This document shows positions 40,390 to 49,535 of a DNA stretch of 64,000 bases, piece after piece. Within the stretch, counting starts at the first letter, position 1; every line of letters starts with the position of its first letter. A model generated the notes under the pieces. The model was given only the letters and a program-made list of their open reading frames with translations, did no database searches and was not told the DNA's origin. The position numbers and the translations under genes were made by a program. Source of the DNA: Staphylospora marina (GTDB lineage: Bacteria; Bacillota; Bacilli; Thermoactinomycetales; Thermoactinomycetaceae). The DNA lies in NCBI RefSeq assembly GCF_003856495.1, contig NZ_CP034118.1, forward strand, positions 2,082,182-2,146,181, written 5' to 3'.

Positions 40390-41550
40390 ATGAAAGCCAT
40401 CTATCTCGATTACGGAGCGACCAGCCCGGTCAGGCCCGAGGCACTGGAAGCCATGATGCCGTTTCTCACTTCGGAGTTCGGAAACTCCGGCAGCATTCAC
40501 GACTTCGGTCAGCGCAGCCGGGAAGCGATCGAACGTGCGAGACGCATGATCATGGAAGCCGTCGGAGCCTCCTCGCCCCGTGAAATCATCTTCACGGGAA
40601 GCGGAACCGAATCAAATAATCTGGCCATTCTGGGAGCCGCCCGCAAACGGAAACACCTCGGCAACCGGATCATCACCACCCCCGTGGAGCATCCTTCCGT
40701 GCTGGAAGCCTGCCGGCAACTGGAGCGGGAAGGATTTGAACTGGTGTTGCTTCCGGTGGATGAAACGGGACGCGTGAAACCGCAAGACGTCCGCGATGCA
40801 CTCGATGACAGGACCGTGCTCGTTTCCGTGATGGCCGCCAACAATGAAGTCGGCACCATCCAGCCCATCCGCGAAATCGCCGATGTGCTCAAAGGCTCAT
40901 CCGCATTGTTTCACACCGATGCGGTCCAATACTTCGGCAAGCTTCCCACCGATGTGAAGGAACTGGGCGTGGACCTCATGTCGATCGGCAGTCACAAAGT
41001 TTCCGGTCCCAAAGGAGCCGGCGCCCTGTATGTTCGAAAAGGGGTTCGCCTGGAGCCGATCATGTTCGGGGGCGGTCAGGAACGCGGGCTGCGGCCGGCC
41101 ACGCTCAACACCCCGGCCATCGTCGGTTTCGGCACGGCGGCATGGCTGGCCGCCCGTGAAGCGGAAAGCGAACATGTCCGCCTTTCCGCGCTCAGAGACA
41201 AATGTTTCCGGCGAATCCGGGAGGAAATCGGCGGGGTGGAATTGAACGGACATCCCACGGAGCGTCTGCCCGGCAATTTGAATCTCAGCTTCCACCGCGT
41301 GGAGGGACAAGCCATTTTGCTCGAGCTGAACCGGAAAAAGATTTACGTCTCCAGCGGTTCAGCTTGCAGCGCGGGCAAACACGCCGCTTCCCATGTGCTG
41401 ACGGCCATGGGCAAGGATCCCGAAACCGCTTGGCAGAGCCTGCGTGTCACCTTCGGAAGGGAAACAACGGAAGAAGACGTGAACCGTTTCGTGGATGAAC
41501 TCAAAGAAGTGCTTCGCTATCTCCGTTCCCTGATCGGACATCCATCCTGA
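40390..41550 (+). CDS. Cysteine desulfurase (NifS/NadS type)
   Basis: 386 residues, PLP-dependent. The N-terminal YLDYGATSPVRPEALEAM, PLP-Lys in SIGSHKVSGPKGAGAL, and catalytic Cys in SSGSACSAGKHAASHV are clear. It mobilises sulfur from cysteine. The position divergent to nadBCA matches B. subtilis nifS, which matures the NadA iron-sulfur cluster. GGAGGATCTGTC precedes ATG 40390. The NadR/NiaR repressor gene that follows nifS in Bacillus is absent here. Confidence 0.92.
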   Translation: MKAIYLDYGATSPVRPEALEAMMPFLTSEFGNSGSIHDFGQRSREAIERARRMIMEAVGASSPREIIFTGSGTESNNLAILGAARKRKHLGNRIITTPVEHPSVLEACRQLEREGFELVLLPVDETGRVKPQDVRDALDDRTVLVSVMAANNEVGTIQPIREIADVLKGSSALFHTDAVQYFGKLPTDVKELGVDLMSIGSHKVSGPKGAGALYVRKGVRLEPIMFGGGQERGLRPATLNTPAIVGFGTAAWLAAREAESEHVRLSALRDKCFRRIREEIGGVELNGHPTERLPGNLNLSFHRVEGQAILLELNRKKIYVSSGSACSAGKHAASHVLTAMGKDPETAWQSLRVTFGRETTEEDVNRFVDELKEVLRYLRSLIGHPS

Positions 41551-41569
41551 CATCATGGAGGGTCGCCCC

Positions 41570-42214
41570 TTGCGCAGATTCCTGACAATCGGACTCAAGT
41601 TCCTGTCGGGTCTATTGATGGCCACTGTCCTCTGGATCGGATTCATCGCGCTGCAGCAAATCAATTACTCCCAACCTGACCAGGTGTATCTGATGGGCAC
41701 CACGCTCTCGCTCGGCTATGTGTTTCTCTTTCTCTGCCTGGTGGTGTTTTTCATCTTCACTTTCTTCAAGCACCGGAACAATCCAGGGATCCTGAAGAGC
41801 CGCTTTTTGCTGTTCAGCGCGTTTTACCTTGTGGGAGCGCCGCTGGTGCTTCTCGCGTTCGACAATTATCTGCTCGTGACGCCGAAAGGAATGGCGTACA
41901 ATCCGTTCTTCCACGTGGAAGACATGAAGGTGACCCGGTGGCGGGACATTGAAGAGGTGACGCTCGACTATCAGGAAAAACGGTTGCCGGTCAAAAGCGC
42001 ATCCGACGTCCGGCTCCGCTACATCATCCAGTTCCGGGACGGTCCGGTGGTGGATCTGAACCACTACAATTCGCCCCTTTATACCGCGGAACAATTTCTG
42101 ACCATTCACCGGACCATCCTGAAACACGGGGTGCCGGTGAACATCGCCCGCTCCCTCCCCGACACCGTGGAAACATCGTCGTTCATCTACCGGATGTTTT
42201 ATTATCAACCGTAA
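41570..42214 (+). CDS. Hypothetical membrane protein
   Basis: 214 residues with three membrane segments (FLSGLLMATVLWIGFIALQQ, then TLSLGYVFLFLCLVVFFIF, then FLLFSAFYLVGAPLVLLAF). A soluble beta-rich C-terminal domain of about 110 residues contains WRDIEEVTLDYQEKRLP. No family recognised; it recalls PH-like domains of small membrane proteins. The TTG at 41570 has GGAGGG 8 bases upstream and is preferred over the ATG at 41555, which overlaps that SD. 19 bp after the desulfurase, so probably same operon. Confidence 0.65.
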   Translation: MRRFLTIGLKFLSGLLMATVLWIGFIALQQINYSQPDQVYLMGTTLSLGYVFLFLCLVVFFIFTFFKHRNNPGILKSRFLLFSAFYLVGAPLVLLAFDNYLLVTPKGMAYNPFFHVEDMKVTRWRDIEEVTLDYQEKRLPVKSASDVRLRYIIQFRDGPVVDLNHYNSPLYTAEQFLTIHRTILKHGVPVNIARSLPDTVETSSFIYRMFYYQP

Positions 42215-42222
42215 CTCAAACC

Positions 42223-42262
42223 GAAGACCCCTGGTCCCCGGAAGGGAACACAGGGGTCTTCG
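42223..42262. terminator. Stem-loop between converging genes
   Basis: GAAGACCCCTG/CAGGGGTCTTC, 11 perfect pairs, without a strong T tract on either side. Confidence 0.5.
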
Positions 42263-42323
42263 CTTCGGAAACAGGGACTCGTCCGTACTTTCCAAATGTC
42301 AAATCATCGAGCCTCGCCGCGCC

Positions 42324-43742
42324 TCACCGGGCCAGCTCGTAAATCGCCTGGGCGTAAATGGCGGTGGCTTTCAGCAGATCGTTGACTTCGATGAACTCAT
42401 CTTTCTGATGAGCCGTCTCTTCTTTTCCGGGGAACAGCGGTCCGAACGCCACGCCGACATCCAGCGTGCGCGCGTAGGTTCCGCCTCCGATGGACAGCAG
42501 CCGCGCTTTTTCCCCGGTTTGTTCCTCGTATACCCGGGAGAGCGTTTGAATCAACGGATGGGACGGTTCCAGGTAATGAAGCGGTTTGTGATCCACATCC
42601 CCGATGGACAAGCCGATTTCCGCGATGATCTCTTCCACCCGTTTCAGGATTTTTTGGTGATCCCCCGTCAGCGGATAACGGATGTTGAGTCGCACAAACC
42701 GCTCGCCTCCGCGTTCGTAGCCGAACACGCCGCCGTTGACGGTCAGCTTGCCCAGCACTTCTTCTTCCATCGCCAGCCCCATTTTTTCCCCGAAGAAGCT
42801 GTCCACGAGATACCGGTTGATCCAGTCAACCCAGGCCGTGCCTTCCTTGTCGAGGGAGATGCCGGAAAGAAACCGGACCAGCTCCAGGGCGGCGTTCACC
42901 CCTTTGTGGGGTTCCATACCGTGATGTGCTTTGCCGCGGAACACGATGATCACGTCGTCATTGGATTCCTCGGCATATCCCTGGATCCGGTGCGTCAGAA
43001 GCCAATCCTGCACCTTCTCCTTGAGCTCGAACACGTCCCCGCTTCCTTCCAGCCTGGCTTCCGCAAAATCCGGCACCATATTCACCCGTTGTCCGGCTTT
43101 GAACGAAAGCAGCGTCCATTCACCGGTCGAATCATCGCTCACGTTTCGGTCGGTGCCGGTCGCCAAAATGTCCAGCAGGCCTTTTTCCGCATAGATGAGC
43201 GGAAAGTCCGCATCCGGAGTGAATCCCGCCGACGGCATCTCTTCATGTTTGAAATAATGGTTCATGCAGCGCCACCGGGATTCTTCGTCGGCACCGAGAA
43301 TCAGGCGGACTCTTTTGGAGAGGGGCAGTCCGAGTTCCTTCACGATCTTCATGGCGAAATAGGCCGCCATGGCCGGTCCCTTGTCGTCGATCGCTCCACG
43401 CGCGAACAATTTGCCGTCACGGATCTCCGGCTCAAACGGCGGAGAAGTCCATCCCTCTCCCGCCGGCACCACGTCGACATGCGCCAGCACGCCGACCAGC
43501 TCGTCCCCCGTTCCCATCTCCACATGGCCGGCATAGCCGTCAACGTTTTTCACGCCGAAACCGTCCCGTTTCCCGAGGTCAAGCATGTATTCCAACGCTT
43601 CGGCCACTTTCCGGCCGAACGGGGCTCCCGGACCGGCCGTGCTTTCGTCCAGCACACTGTCGATCGCAAGGAACTCTTTCAGCCGCTCCAACATCTCCTC
43701 CTTTCTCTTCATCACTTCCCCTTGCCAGTCGATGGCCGTCAA
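42324..43742 (-). CDS. pepV: Dipeptidase PepV (M20 family)
   Basis: 472 residues of the Xaa-His dipeptidase group. Zinc ligands and catalysis: GVLAHVDVVPAGEGW, ARGAIDDKGPAMAAY, ILGADEESRWRCM, and HHGMEPHKGVNAA in the lid. It cleaves dipeptides in the cytoplasm. The start is TTG 43742, placed by AAGGAGG 8 bases upstream. The protein then begins (M)TAIDWQGEV, the typical PepV N-terminus, which an ATG 30 bases later would lose. Confidence 0.9.
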   Translation of the reverse strand: MTAIDWQGEVMKRKEEMLERLKEFLAIDSVLDESTAGPGAPFGRKVAEALEYMLDLGKRDGFGVKNVDGYAGHVEMGTGDELVGVLAHVDVVPAGEGWTSPPFEPEIRDGKLFARGAIDDKGPAMAAYFAMKIVKELGLPLSKRVRLILGADEESRWRCMNHYFKHEEMPSAGFTPDADFPLIYAEKGLLDILATGTDRNVSDDSTGEWTLLSFKAGQRVNMVPDFAEARLEGSGDVFELKEKVQDWLLTHRIQGYAEESNDDVIIVFRGKAHHGMEPHKGVNAALELVRFLSGISLDKEGTAWVDWINRYLVDSFFGEKMGLAMEEEVLGKLTVNGGVFGYERGGERFVRLNIRYPLTGDHQKILKRVEEIIAEIGLSIGDVDHKPLHYLEPSHPLIQTLSRVYEEQTGEKARLLSIGGGTYARTLDVGVAFGPLFPGKEETAHQKDEFIEVNDLLKATAIYAQAIYELAR

Positions 43743-44087
43743 TCGGCGTCCTCCTTCTCTGCCCACACCCGGTGAGAATGCGCCGGTTCCCATATGTACC
43801 CCTCCTTGTACGACGGTGGAATCTCCCTGTTCATCACCGAAAGCCCTTTCATCCGGAGGACTGTCGCGCTCTCCGGACAAAAGGGCTGGATTCCGGAAGG
43901 TTTGCCCGATCCGACATGCATCCGGAATGATGAAACCAAGATCTACTATAACACGGCTTCTTTCAGGCATGAAAGACCTGCCGGTCCGTATTTCCGGTAC
44001 CATGGGAAACGACTTTTTTCCGGAGTCACCGGTGTGGAAAATGGTGTCAGAATCAGTATGTGCAAGAAAACGGAAATGATGACGAAC
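43743..44087. other. 345-bp intergenic region, no gene
   Basis: It contains the pepV leader with a minus-strand TATAGT (43949-43944) as a likely -10. A 121-codon plus-strand frame running through it lacks an SD and overlaps the pit terminator; not accepted as a gene. Confidence 0.45.
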
Positions 44088-44138
44088 GAAAAAAGACCCG
44101 GCTTTGTCCGCACCGGGCGGAAACCGGGTCTTTTTTCG
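44088..44138. terminator. Bidirectional terminator of pit
   Basis: AAAAAAGACCCGG...CCGGGTCTTTTTTC: a strong stem with A and T runs on the two sides. Confidence 0.85.
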
Positions 44139-44139
44139 T

Positions 44140-45135
44140 TCAGTTTTCGAGCACTTTGAGCGCCAGGTAAAACACGAATCCCATCAGGGCGGTGCCCGGC
44201 AAGGTCAACACCCAGGCATAGATGATCTTGGTGGCCACGCTCCAGCGAACGCTGCGAATGCGCTCGGCCGCACCCACCCCGATGATCGAACCCGTGATCG
44301 TGTGCGTGGTGGAGACGGGGATGCCGATTTTGGCAACGGCCGCCAGGAGAAGGCCCGCCCCCGTCTCCGCGGAAAAACCTTGCGGCGTTTCGAGCCGGCT
44401 GAGTCTGGAACCGATGGTGTGGATGATTTTTCGACCGCCCATGGCCGTTCCCAAGCCCATGGCCACGCCGGCCGAAATTTTCACCCAAGCAGGCACGTCC
44501 ATTTCCGTTTGGTAACCGGAGGCAACCAGAGCCATCACAATGATTCCCATCGCTTTCTGCGCGTCGGCTGCACCGTGGGAAAATGCCATGAATCCCGAAG
44601 AAAGGATTTGCAGCGGACGGAAAATCCGCTTCACTTTGGAGCGCGGGGTATCACTGAACAAGAAACGAATCAATTTGATGAGTCCTGCTCCCGCAAGCGC
44701 TCCGAGCACGGGCGAAATCAAGAGAGCCACGAGAATCATGATCAGCCCTTCCGCTTTCAACACGGCCGGACCCTTGTACGCCATCACGGAACCCACCAGG
44801 CTGCCGATCAGCGCATGGGATGAGCTGGTGGGAAGCCCCAACATCACGGTGATGATGTTCCACACGATCACGGCCAAAAGCGCCGAAATCAACACGATCA
44901 TGGTAATGTTCGTCGGATCGACGATGTCTTTTCCGATGGTTTTGGCCACCGCTTCGGAAAAAAACGCCCCGGCCAGGTTGAGCACCGCCGCCATCAAAAT
45001 GGCCGTCCAAGGGGACAGGGTGCGCGTTCCCACCACCGTTGCAATCGCATTGGCCGTATCATGCCATCCGTTCGTGAAGTCGAAGATCAGGGCAAGCACG
45101 ATCACGGCCACCAGCAGCCAAAACGGATCAAGCAT
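44140..45135 (-). CDS. pit: Low-affinity inorganic phosphate transporter (PiT family)
   Basis: 331 residues and about ten membrane segments. Both PiT repeats are present: FDFTNGWHDTANAIATVVG and, in the second half, SHGAADAQKAMGIIVMAL, plus LPTSSSHALIGSLVG and IPVSTTHTITGSIIGVG. Imports phosphate with a cation. It overlaps the DUF47 gene by 8 bp, the usual pairing. Confidence 0.92.
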   Translation of the reverse strand: MLDPFWLLVAVIVLALIFDFTNGWHDTANAIATVVGTRTLSPWTAILMAAVLNLAGAFFSEAVAKTIGKDIVDPTNITMIVLISALLAVIVWNIITVMLGLPTSSSHALIGSLVGSVMAYKGPAVLKAEGLIMILVALLISPVLGALAGAGLIKLIRFLFSDTPRSKVKRIFRPLQILSSGFMAFSHGAADAQKAMGIIVMALVASGYQTEMDVPAWVKISAGVAMGLGTAMGGRKIIHTIGSRLSRLETPQGFSAETGAGLLLAAVAKIGIPVSTTHTITGSIIGVGAAERIRSVRWSVATKIIYAWVLTLPGTALMGFVFYLALKVLEN

Positions 45136-45748
45136 ATTTCATTACCACGCTTTCCATGACGTCCATGACGTCTTCGAACCTGTCGATCACACTCTCCAGT
45201 TTCTCGTAAATCTCTTTCATCCGGATCAGATCGATCGGATCCGTTTTCTCCTCGAAAAGTTTGCCGATCGCTTCGCGGGTGAGCTTGTCTCCCTCGCTCT
45301 CCAGGCGCTGGATTTCCATGGATGCCTTGCGAACGGCTTCATAATCCCGTTTCTCCAGCGCAAAGAACGCGTCTTGCAGATTCTTGGCGGCTTCCTTCAG
45401 CAATTCGGCATACTTCACGAAACGCGGGTTGGATTGCTCCACGTGCAGATAGACAAACCGTGCCGCGCAAGCTTCGATGCCGTCCAGCACGTCGTCAAGG
45501 TTGAACACCAGTTTGAGAAAATCTTCGTGATCCAGCGGTGTGACAAACGTTTTGTTCAGCTCCTGGATCAACTGGTGCGTGAATTCGTCGCCTTTGGTTT
45601 CCAGATCCTTGATTCGTTCGGCAAAGGTCACCTTGTCGGAAAGGGTTTCCATGTTTTCGCGGAAAAGCTCGGCCGCTTCGGCGATGTTTCCGACGATGTC
45701 CTGCATCATCTGGAAAAACAGACGGTCCTTCGAACGGTTGAACAGCAC
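45128..45748 (-). CDS. DUF47 family protein (PhoU-like, partner of PiT)
   Basis: 206 residues, all-helical PhoU-like fold: KDLETKGDEFTHQLIQEL and IQRLESEGDKLTREAIGKLF are the E-x-x-x-D metal-binding repeats. DUF47 proteins are encoded beside PiT transporters and are thought to regulate them. The start is GTG 45748, after GGGAGG. First gene of the two-gene phosphate operon. Confidence 0.9.
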   Translation of the reverse strand: MLFNRSKDRLFFQMMQDIVGNIAEAAELFRENMETLSDKVTFAERIKDLETKGDEFTHQLIQELNKTFVTPLDHEDFLKLVFNLDDVLDGIEACAARFVYLHVEQSNPRFVKYAELLKEAAKNLQDAFFALEKRDYEAVRKASMEIQRLESEGDKLTREAIGKLFEEKTDPIDLIRMKEIYEKLESVIDRFEDVMDVMESVVMKYA

Positions 45749-45808
45749 TGTGGGAACCTCCCGTCTTCCGATTGTTCACCTTACTTTAACCAAAAATTAT
45801 GTTAGGTA

Positions 45809-45849
45809 TAAAAAAGCGCGTTGAAAACCGGTTCAACGCACTTTTTACG
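45809..45849. terminator. Bidirectional terminator between the antiporter and the phosphate operon
   Basis: GCGCGTTGAA/TTCAACGCAC stem flanked by an A run on the left and T run on the right. Confidence 0.75.
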
Positions 45850-45890
45850 AAGTGTTAAGCACATCTTTACAAATTCTTTACACTCCGGAA

Positions 45891-47309
45891 TCACGGCCTG
45901 AGTTCACCGGTCACCATCAGCCAGACGGCCGCGACACCGAATATCACGATGATCAGCGCGGGACCCCAATCCCAGCCGGTCAAGATCCGGAGGCCGGATG
46001 CGCGTCGCACCCACGCGTACAACACCAGGCCTGCCAGATACAGGGCCGCCACCATCAGCACATACTCCAAACCGGCGGCATAGAGGAGCCACACCGCATA
46101 CAACGTGGCCACCATCCCGATCAATAGATCCTTGCCGCGGCTCTCCCCGTCGGAATAGGTTTCACCGGTCCGCACAAGTTTGAGCTGATACAGGGATGCC
46201 AAAAGGTACGGCAGCAAAATGGCGACACTGGCCATCGAATAAACAAATTGGTACGTGCTTTCTTGGAAAAAGACGATCAAGACGAACAGCTGCGTGATCC
46301 CGTTGGTCCACCACAGCGAGACCACCGGAGTGCCTCGCCGGTTTTCCCGGGTGAACGTCCGGGGAAACATTCCGTCCTTGGCCGCCACGTACGGAATCTC
46401 AATGGCCAGCAACGTCCAGCTGAGCATGGCGCCGGCGATCGATGTGATCAAACCGAGATTGATGAGGGCCGCACCCCAGGGCCCCACCGCATGCTCCAGC
46501 ACGAAAGCCATGGACGGCTCGTCCAAGGCAGCCAATTCTTCCCGGCTGAGCATGCCCATCGACAACACGGAAATCAGCATGTACACGAGAAGTGTTCCGA
46601 GCAGGCCGAACACGGTGGCCTTTCCGACGTCCCTCACCCGTTTCGCCCGTCCGGACAGGACCACGGCCCCTTCAATCCCGACAAAGGTCCACAGGGTGAC
46701 CAGCATGACATCTTTCACCTGGGACAAAACGGCACTCCAGTCAAAGGAACCTCCCGTCCCCCAGAAGTCGCTGAAAAAAATGTCCCGCTTGAACGAAAAC
46801 GCGAGGAAAACCACAAACACAAAAATGGGCAACAGTTTCGCCACGGTGGTGATCAGTCCCACCACGGCCGCTTCTCTCACACCGCGCAAAATGAGCAAAT
46901 GATAAATCCAGACAAACACGGACCCGGCCATCAACCAGGCAAAGCCCTTCGTCTCGCCGAAAATCGGAACGAACCAGTTCAAGGTGCTCAAAAGCAGCAC
47001 CACGAACGACACATTCCCCAGGATGGCGGAGATCCAGTATCCCCATGCGCTGCTGAAACCGATGAACGGTCCGAATCCGGCACGGGCATAACTGTAAATC
47101 CCGCCGGACAGCTCCTCCTTGCGGAGAGATAGATTTTGAAAGACCAGAGCAAGAGCAATCATGCCGACACCCGTGATCAGCCAGGCGACGAGCACGGCAC
47201 CGCTTCCCGCAACGGCCATGTCTTTCGGCAAATTGAAGACGCCGCCGCCGATCATGCATCCGACCACGGCAGCCATCAGTGTCCAGAGCCCCAACTGTTT
47301 CCTGTCCAC
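45891..47309 (-). CDS. APC-family basic amino acid/polyamine antiporter (ArcD/LysP-like)
   Basis: 472 residues, 12-13 membrane segments. GCMIGGGVFNLPKDMAVAGS and the SGGIYSYARAGFGPFIGFSS block match the arginine/ornithine and related amino acid antiporters. The substrate is inferred only (basic amino acids). The start is GTG 47309 with AAAGGA 9 bases upstream; the open frame to 47357 lacks signals. Monocistronic. Confidence 0.85.
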   Translation of the reverse strand: MDRKQLGLWTLMAAVVGCMIGGGVFNLPKDMAVAGSGAVLVAWLITGVGMIALALVFQNLSLRKEELSGGIYSYARAGFGPFIGFSSAWGYWISAILGNVSFVVLLLSTLNWFVPIFGETKGFAWLMAGSVFVWIYHLLILRGVREAAVVGLITTVAKLLPIFVFVVFLAFSFKRDIFFSDFWGTGGSFDWSAVLSQVKDVMLVTLWTFVGIEGAVVLSGRAKRVRDVGKATVFGLLGTLLVYMLISVLSMGMLSREELAALDEPSMAFVLEHAVGPWGAALINLGLITSIAGAMLSWTLLAIEIPYVAAKDGMFPRTFTRENRRGTPVVSLWWTNGITQLFVLIVFFQESTYQFVYSMASVAILLPYLLASLYQLKLVRTGETYSDGESRGKDLLIGMVATLYAVWLLYAAGLEYVLMVAALYLAGLVLYAWVRRASGLRILTGWDWGPALIIVIFGVAAVWLMVTGELRP

Positions 47310-47417
47310 CCTGTTTCGTCCTTTCTGTCTCTGTTGATCGGTTATATGGAAATACAATCAGTTATCAATGATACTCTGTCTCGTTAGCAAGATAAAGAGG
47401 AAAGATTTGACAACACA

Positions 47418-47461
47418 CAAAAAATAACGCCAAGTCACCGCTCAGGCAGTGACGTTGGCGC
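47418..47461 (-). terminator. Intrinsic terminator of the VWA operon
   Basis: GCCAAGTCAC/GTGACGTTGGC stem overlapping the last codons of the 109-aa gene, then TTATTTTTTGTG on the minus strand. Confidence 0.7.
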
Positions 47462-47771
47462 CCAAATAATTTCCTTCTATATGGAGATACAGCAGATTGA
47501 GATCGCTCAAAATGCTGGAAATGCGATTCAACTCTTCACTCAACCGTACAAAGTCCCGGTCATCCTCCGCCGTCTGCAACTGTTCAAACCGGTGCAAGTA
47601 CTCGGTCTCCCAATCGCGGATTTTTTCCGGGATGGCGGCGAGCACTTCCTGGCACCCCAGTTCGAAGTCCTGCTGCTGGGATTCCGTCATCGACTCGTAA
47701 TCGACATGAAGAAGGGGGCGAAGCACCCCCAACCTTTCATCGAAAACGAACTCATACGGTTTTCCGCTCAA
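47442..47771 (-). CDS. Hypothetical protein coupled to the VWA lipoprotein
   Basis: 109 residues, acidic and mostly helical (e.g. FELGCQEVLAAIPEKIRDWE), no signal peptide or membrane segment. No family recognised. The TTG at 47771 overlaps the VWA stop as TTGA, so it is translationally coupled, and its stop lies inside the terminator. A cytosolic partner of an exported protein is unusual. Confidence 0.7.
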   Translation of the reverse strand: MSGKPYEFVFDERLGVLRPLLHVDYESMTESQQQDFELGCQEVLAAIPEKIRDWETEYLHRFEQLQTAEDDRDFVRLSEELNRISSILSDLNLLYLHIEGNYLGANVTA

Positions 47772-49366
47772 GGCCGTTCACCGCTTTCCGCATTTCCGAC
47801 GTCACCGGGCTCGACACGAATCACGTCTCCCCTGGACTGATAGTCCCGGAACATTTGCCTGAACAAGGATTCACTTTCGTGGCTTTTGGCGGCGTGGTCC
47901 AACATTTGTCCTTCTCCGCCCTTCCGTTCCCATTCCTTCCGGATTTCCCTGAATCCGTTCAACCACTCCCTGTTCAGCTGCGTTCCGATTTCCTTCCATC
48001 TCAAGTCGGCATAGCCGCCCAGCTGCTTCCAGCGGTGATCGATCCAGGATCCGATCTCTTTCCAGGCTTTGGCGTCGATTTTCCCCTGCGCTTTGATGAA
48101 ATCGTTGGCTTCATCCAACCGGGTGTATTCCTGCCGTGCCTTTTCGACCATCATGGAATGTTGGCGATTGAGACGCCGTTCATCCATCCGGTGCGCCTCG
48201 ACCAAACTGTTCAACGCGCGAATCGCCCAAGGTTGCCGGTAGTTTTTGAACCCGTTCCCCCGGTCGGCCAACGTCTTTTGCAAATCTTCCGGTTTCTCCA
48301 CCGGCTGGAAGTTACCGCCGGTCACTTCGGCCAGTTGCTCAAGATCCTTGGAAGCCTGCTCGTCCGTGTCCAGCGCAATCACGTGGATGCCGGTGAGCGC
48401 TTTGCTGCGGTGCACTTCCCGCGCTGCGCGAACCGGATCTCCGCCGCAATTTTCATATCCGTCGCTGATGACGATCAGTTGGTTTTCCCAGGTTCCCGGT
48501 TCCCCTTGCGGCAGGCTTTTTCCCGCTTCCTGAATCGCAAGCGCAAGCGGTGTGTAACCGGTCGCTTTGATCGCATCCACCGCCGGCTTCACCTTGAGTG
48601 GATCCGGTTTTTCCGGCCCGTACACCGATTCGGTGACGCTGCAGGACAACTCTTTGTCCTCCGTCTTGTTGCTTCCCTTGTGTCCGAAAACGCGAACCTG
48701 AAGCGTTCCGGTGTCCGCGGGAATGCTTCTCGCCAGCTCATCGATGGCCTGTTTGGCCCACTCCATCTTCGTCTTGTCTCCCAGTTTGCCTCCCATGCTT
48801 CCGCTGGCGTCGAGCAGGATCACCACGTTCAGCTTTTTCGGCTCCGGTTGCTGCTGCTGATCACCGGCCTGCTTGGCTTCGGGCGGTTCCTGTTCGGGCG
48901 GCGGCTCCTTGGCCCCGTACGCCTTCCAGGCATTCAGCCTTTCCCGGTAATCCGGGTTTTTCATCGAGTCGAATGCGGACACGTCTTCCCGGTAATTTTC
49001 CCCCACCAACCCCAGGAGGTACGCATATGCCTTGTCTTCGGCGAGTCCTTTGGGCATCCGGGTCAAAGCATCCAGCACGCGGCTTCGGTCATAACGGTCT
49101 CCGGCATATTCTCCCCGGCCTTCGTCCCGCAGAATGTCGGACAGTTCAATATGAGGAGCGGGGCTCTTGGGTACATCCTGGCGCTTGGCTGACGTTCCTT
49201 CCGATTCGACACTTTCCGCCCGCTCTTCATCGGCCAGCTGATCGACGTTTTCGATGCGACTGCCCGTGGTTTCCTGAATTCTCTGCATCACGGACGCGCA
49301 ACCGCCGGCGAAAAGCGGGACGCAAATCACCAGTGTCACCAGAACCCGGCTTGTCAGTCTGTTCAT
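47768..49366 (-). CDS. Lipoprotein with von Willebrand factor A domain
   Basis: 532 residues. The signal peptide ends in a lipobox (VPLFAGGC), so the protein is anchored outside the membrane. After a linker with a Gln/Pro-rich stretch (about 165-185), the VWA domain begins NVVILLDASGSMGGKLGD (MIDAS DxSxS) and includes VISDGYENCGGDP. The C-terminal third is a charged, Trp-rich helical region (WKEIGSWIDHRWKQLGGYA). It resembles Bacillus YwmC/YwmD-like VWA lipoproteins. AAGGAGG precedes ATG 49366. Confidence 0.85.
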   Translation of the reverse strand: MNRLTSRVLVTLVICVPLFAGGCASVMQRIQETTGSRIENVDQLADEERAESVESEGTSAKRQDVPKSPAPHIELSDILRDEGRGEYAGDRYDRSRVLDALTRMPKGLAEDKAYAYLLGLVGENYREDVSAFDSMKNPDYRERLNAWKAYGAKEPPPEQEPPEAKQAGDQQQQPEPKKLNVVILLDASGSMGGKLGDKTKMEWAKQAIDELARSIPADTGTLQVRVFGHKGSNKTEDKELSCSVTESVYGPEKPDPLKVKPAVDAIKATGYTPLALAIQEAGKSLPQGEPGTWENQLIVISDGYENCGGDPVRAAREVHRSKALTGIHVIALDTDEQASKDLEQLAEVTGGNFQPVEKPEDLQKTLADRGNGFKNYRQPWAIRALNSLVEAHRMDERRLNRQHSMMVEKARQEYTRLDEANDFIKAQGKIDAKAWKEIGSWIDHRWKQLGGYADLRWKEIGTQLNREWLNGFREIRKEWERKGGEGQMLDHAAKSHESESLFRQMFRDYQSRGDVIRVEPGDVGNAESGERP

Positions 49367-49435
49367 AGGACCTCCTTCCGAAACCGGAATTTCGGACAAG
49401 CACGGGGTCCGAACAGAGGACCCCGGTTTGCTTCT

Positions 49436-49465
49436 AGCTTACTCGAAACTCTTCCCGCTTGACAA
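49436..49465 (-). promoter_or_regulatory. Probable promoter of the VWA operon
   Basis: -35 TTGTCA (49465-49460), 18-bp spacer, -10 TAAGCT (49441-49436). Confidence 0.45.
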
Positions 49466-49535
49466 CCGCGCCATACGGGGTGCTTTCGACAAACTTGGCA
49501 CAAATGTCGCGGCATTCCATGATTCCATGGTTCTT

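Noticed and set aside
44104-45805. Plus-strand frames of 239 and 421 codons over pit and the DUF47 gene
   Set aside because: Shadow frames opposite clearly identified phosphate genes; no SD and no protein-like composition.
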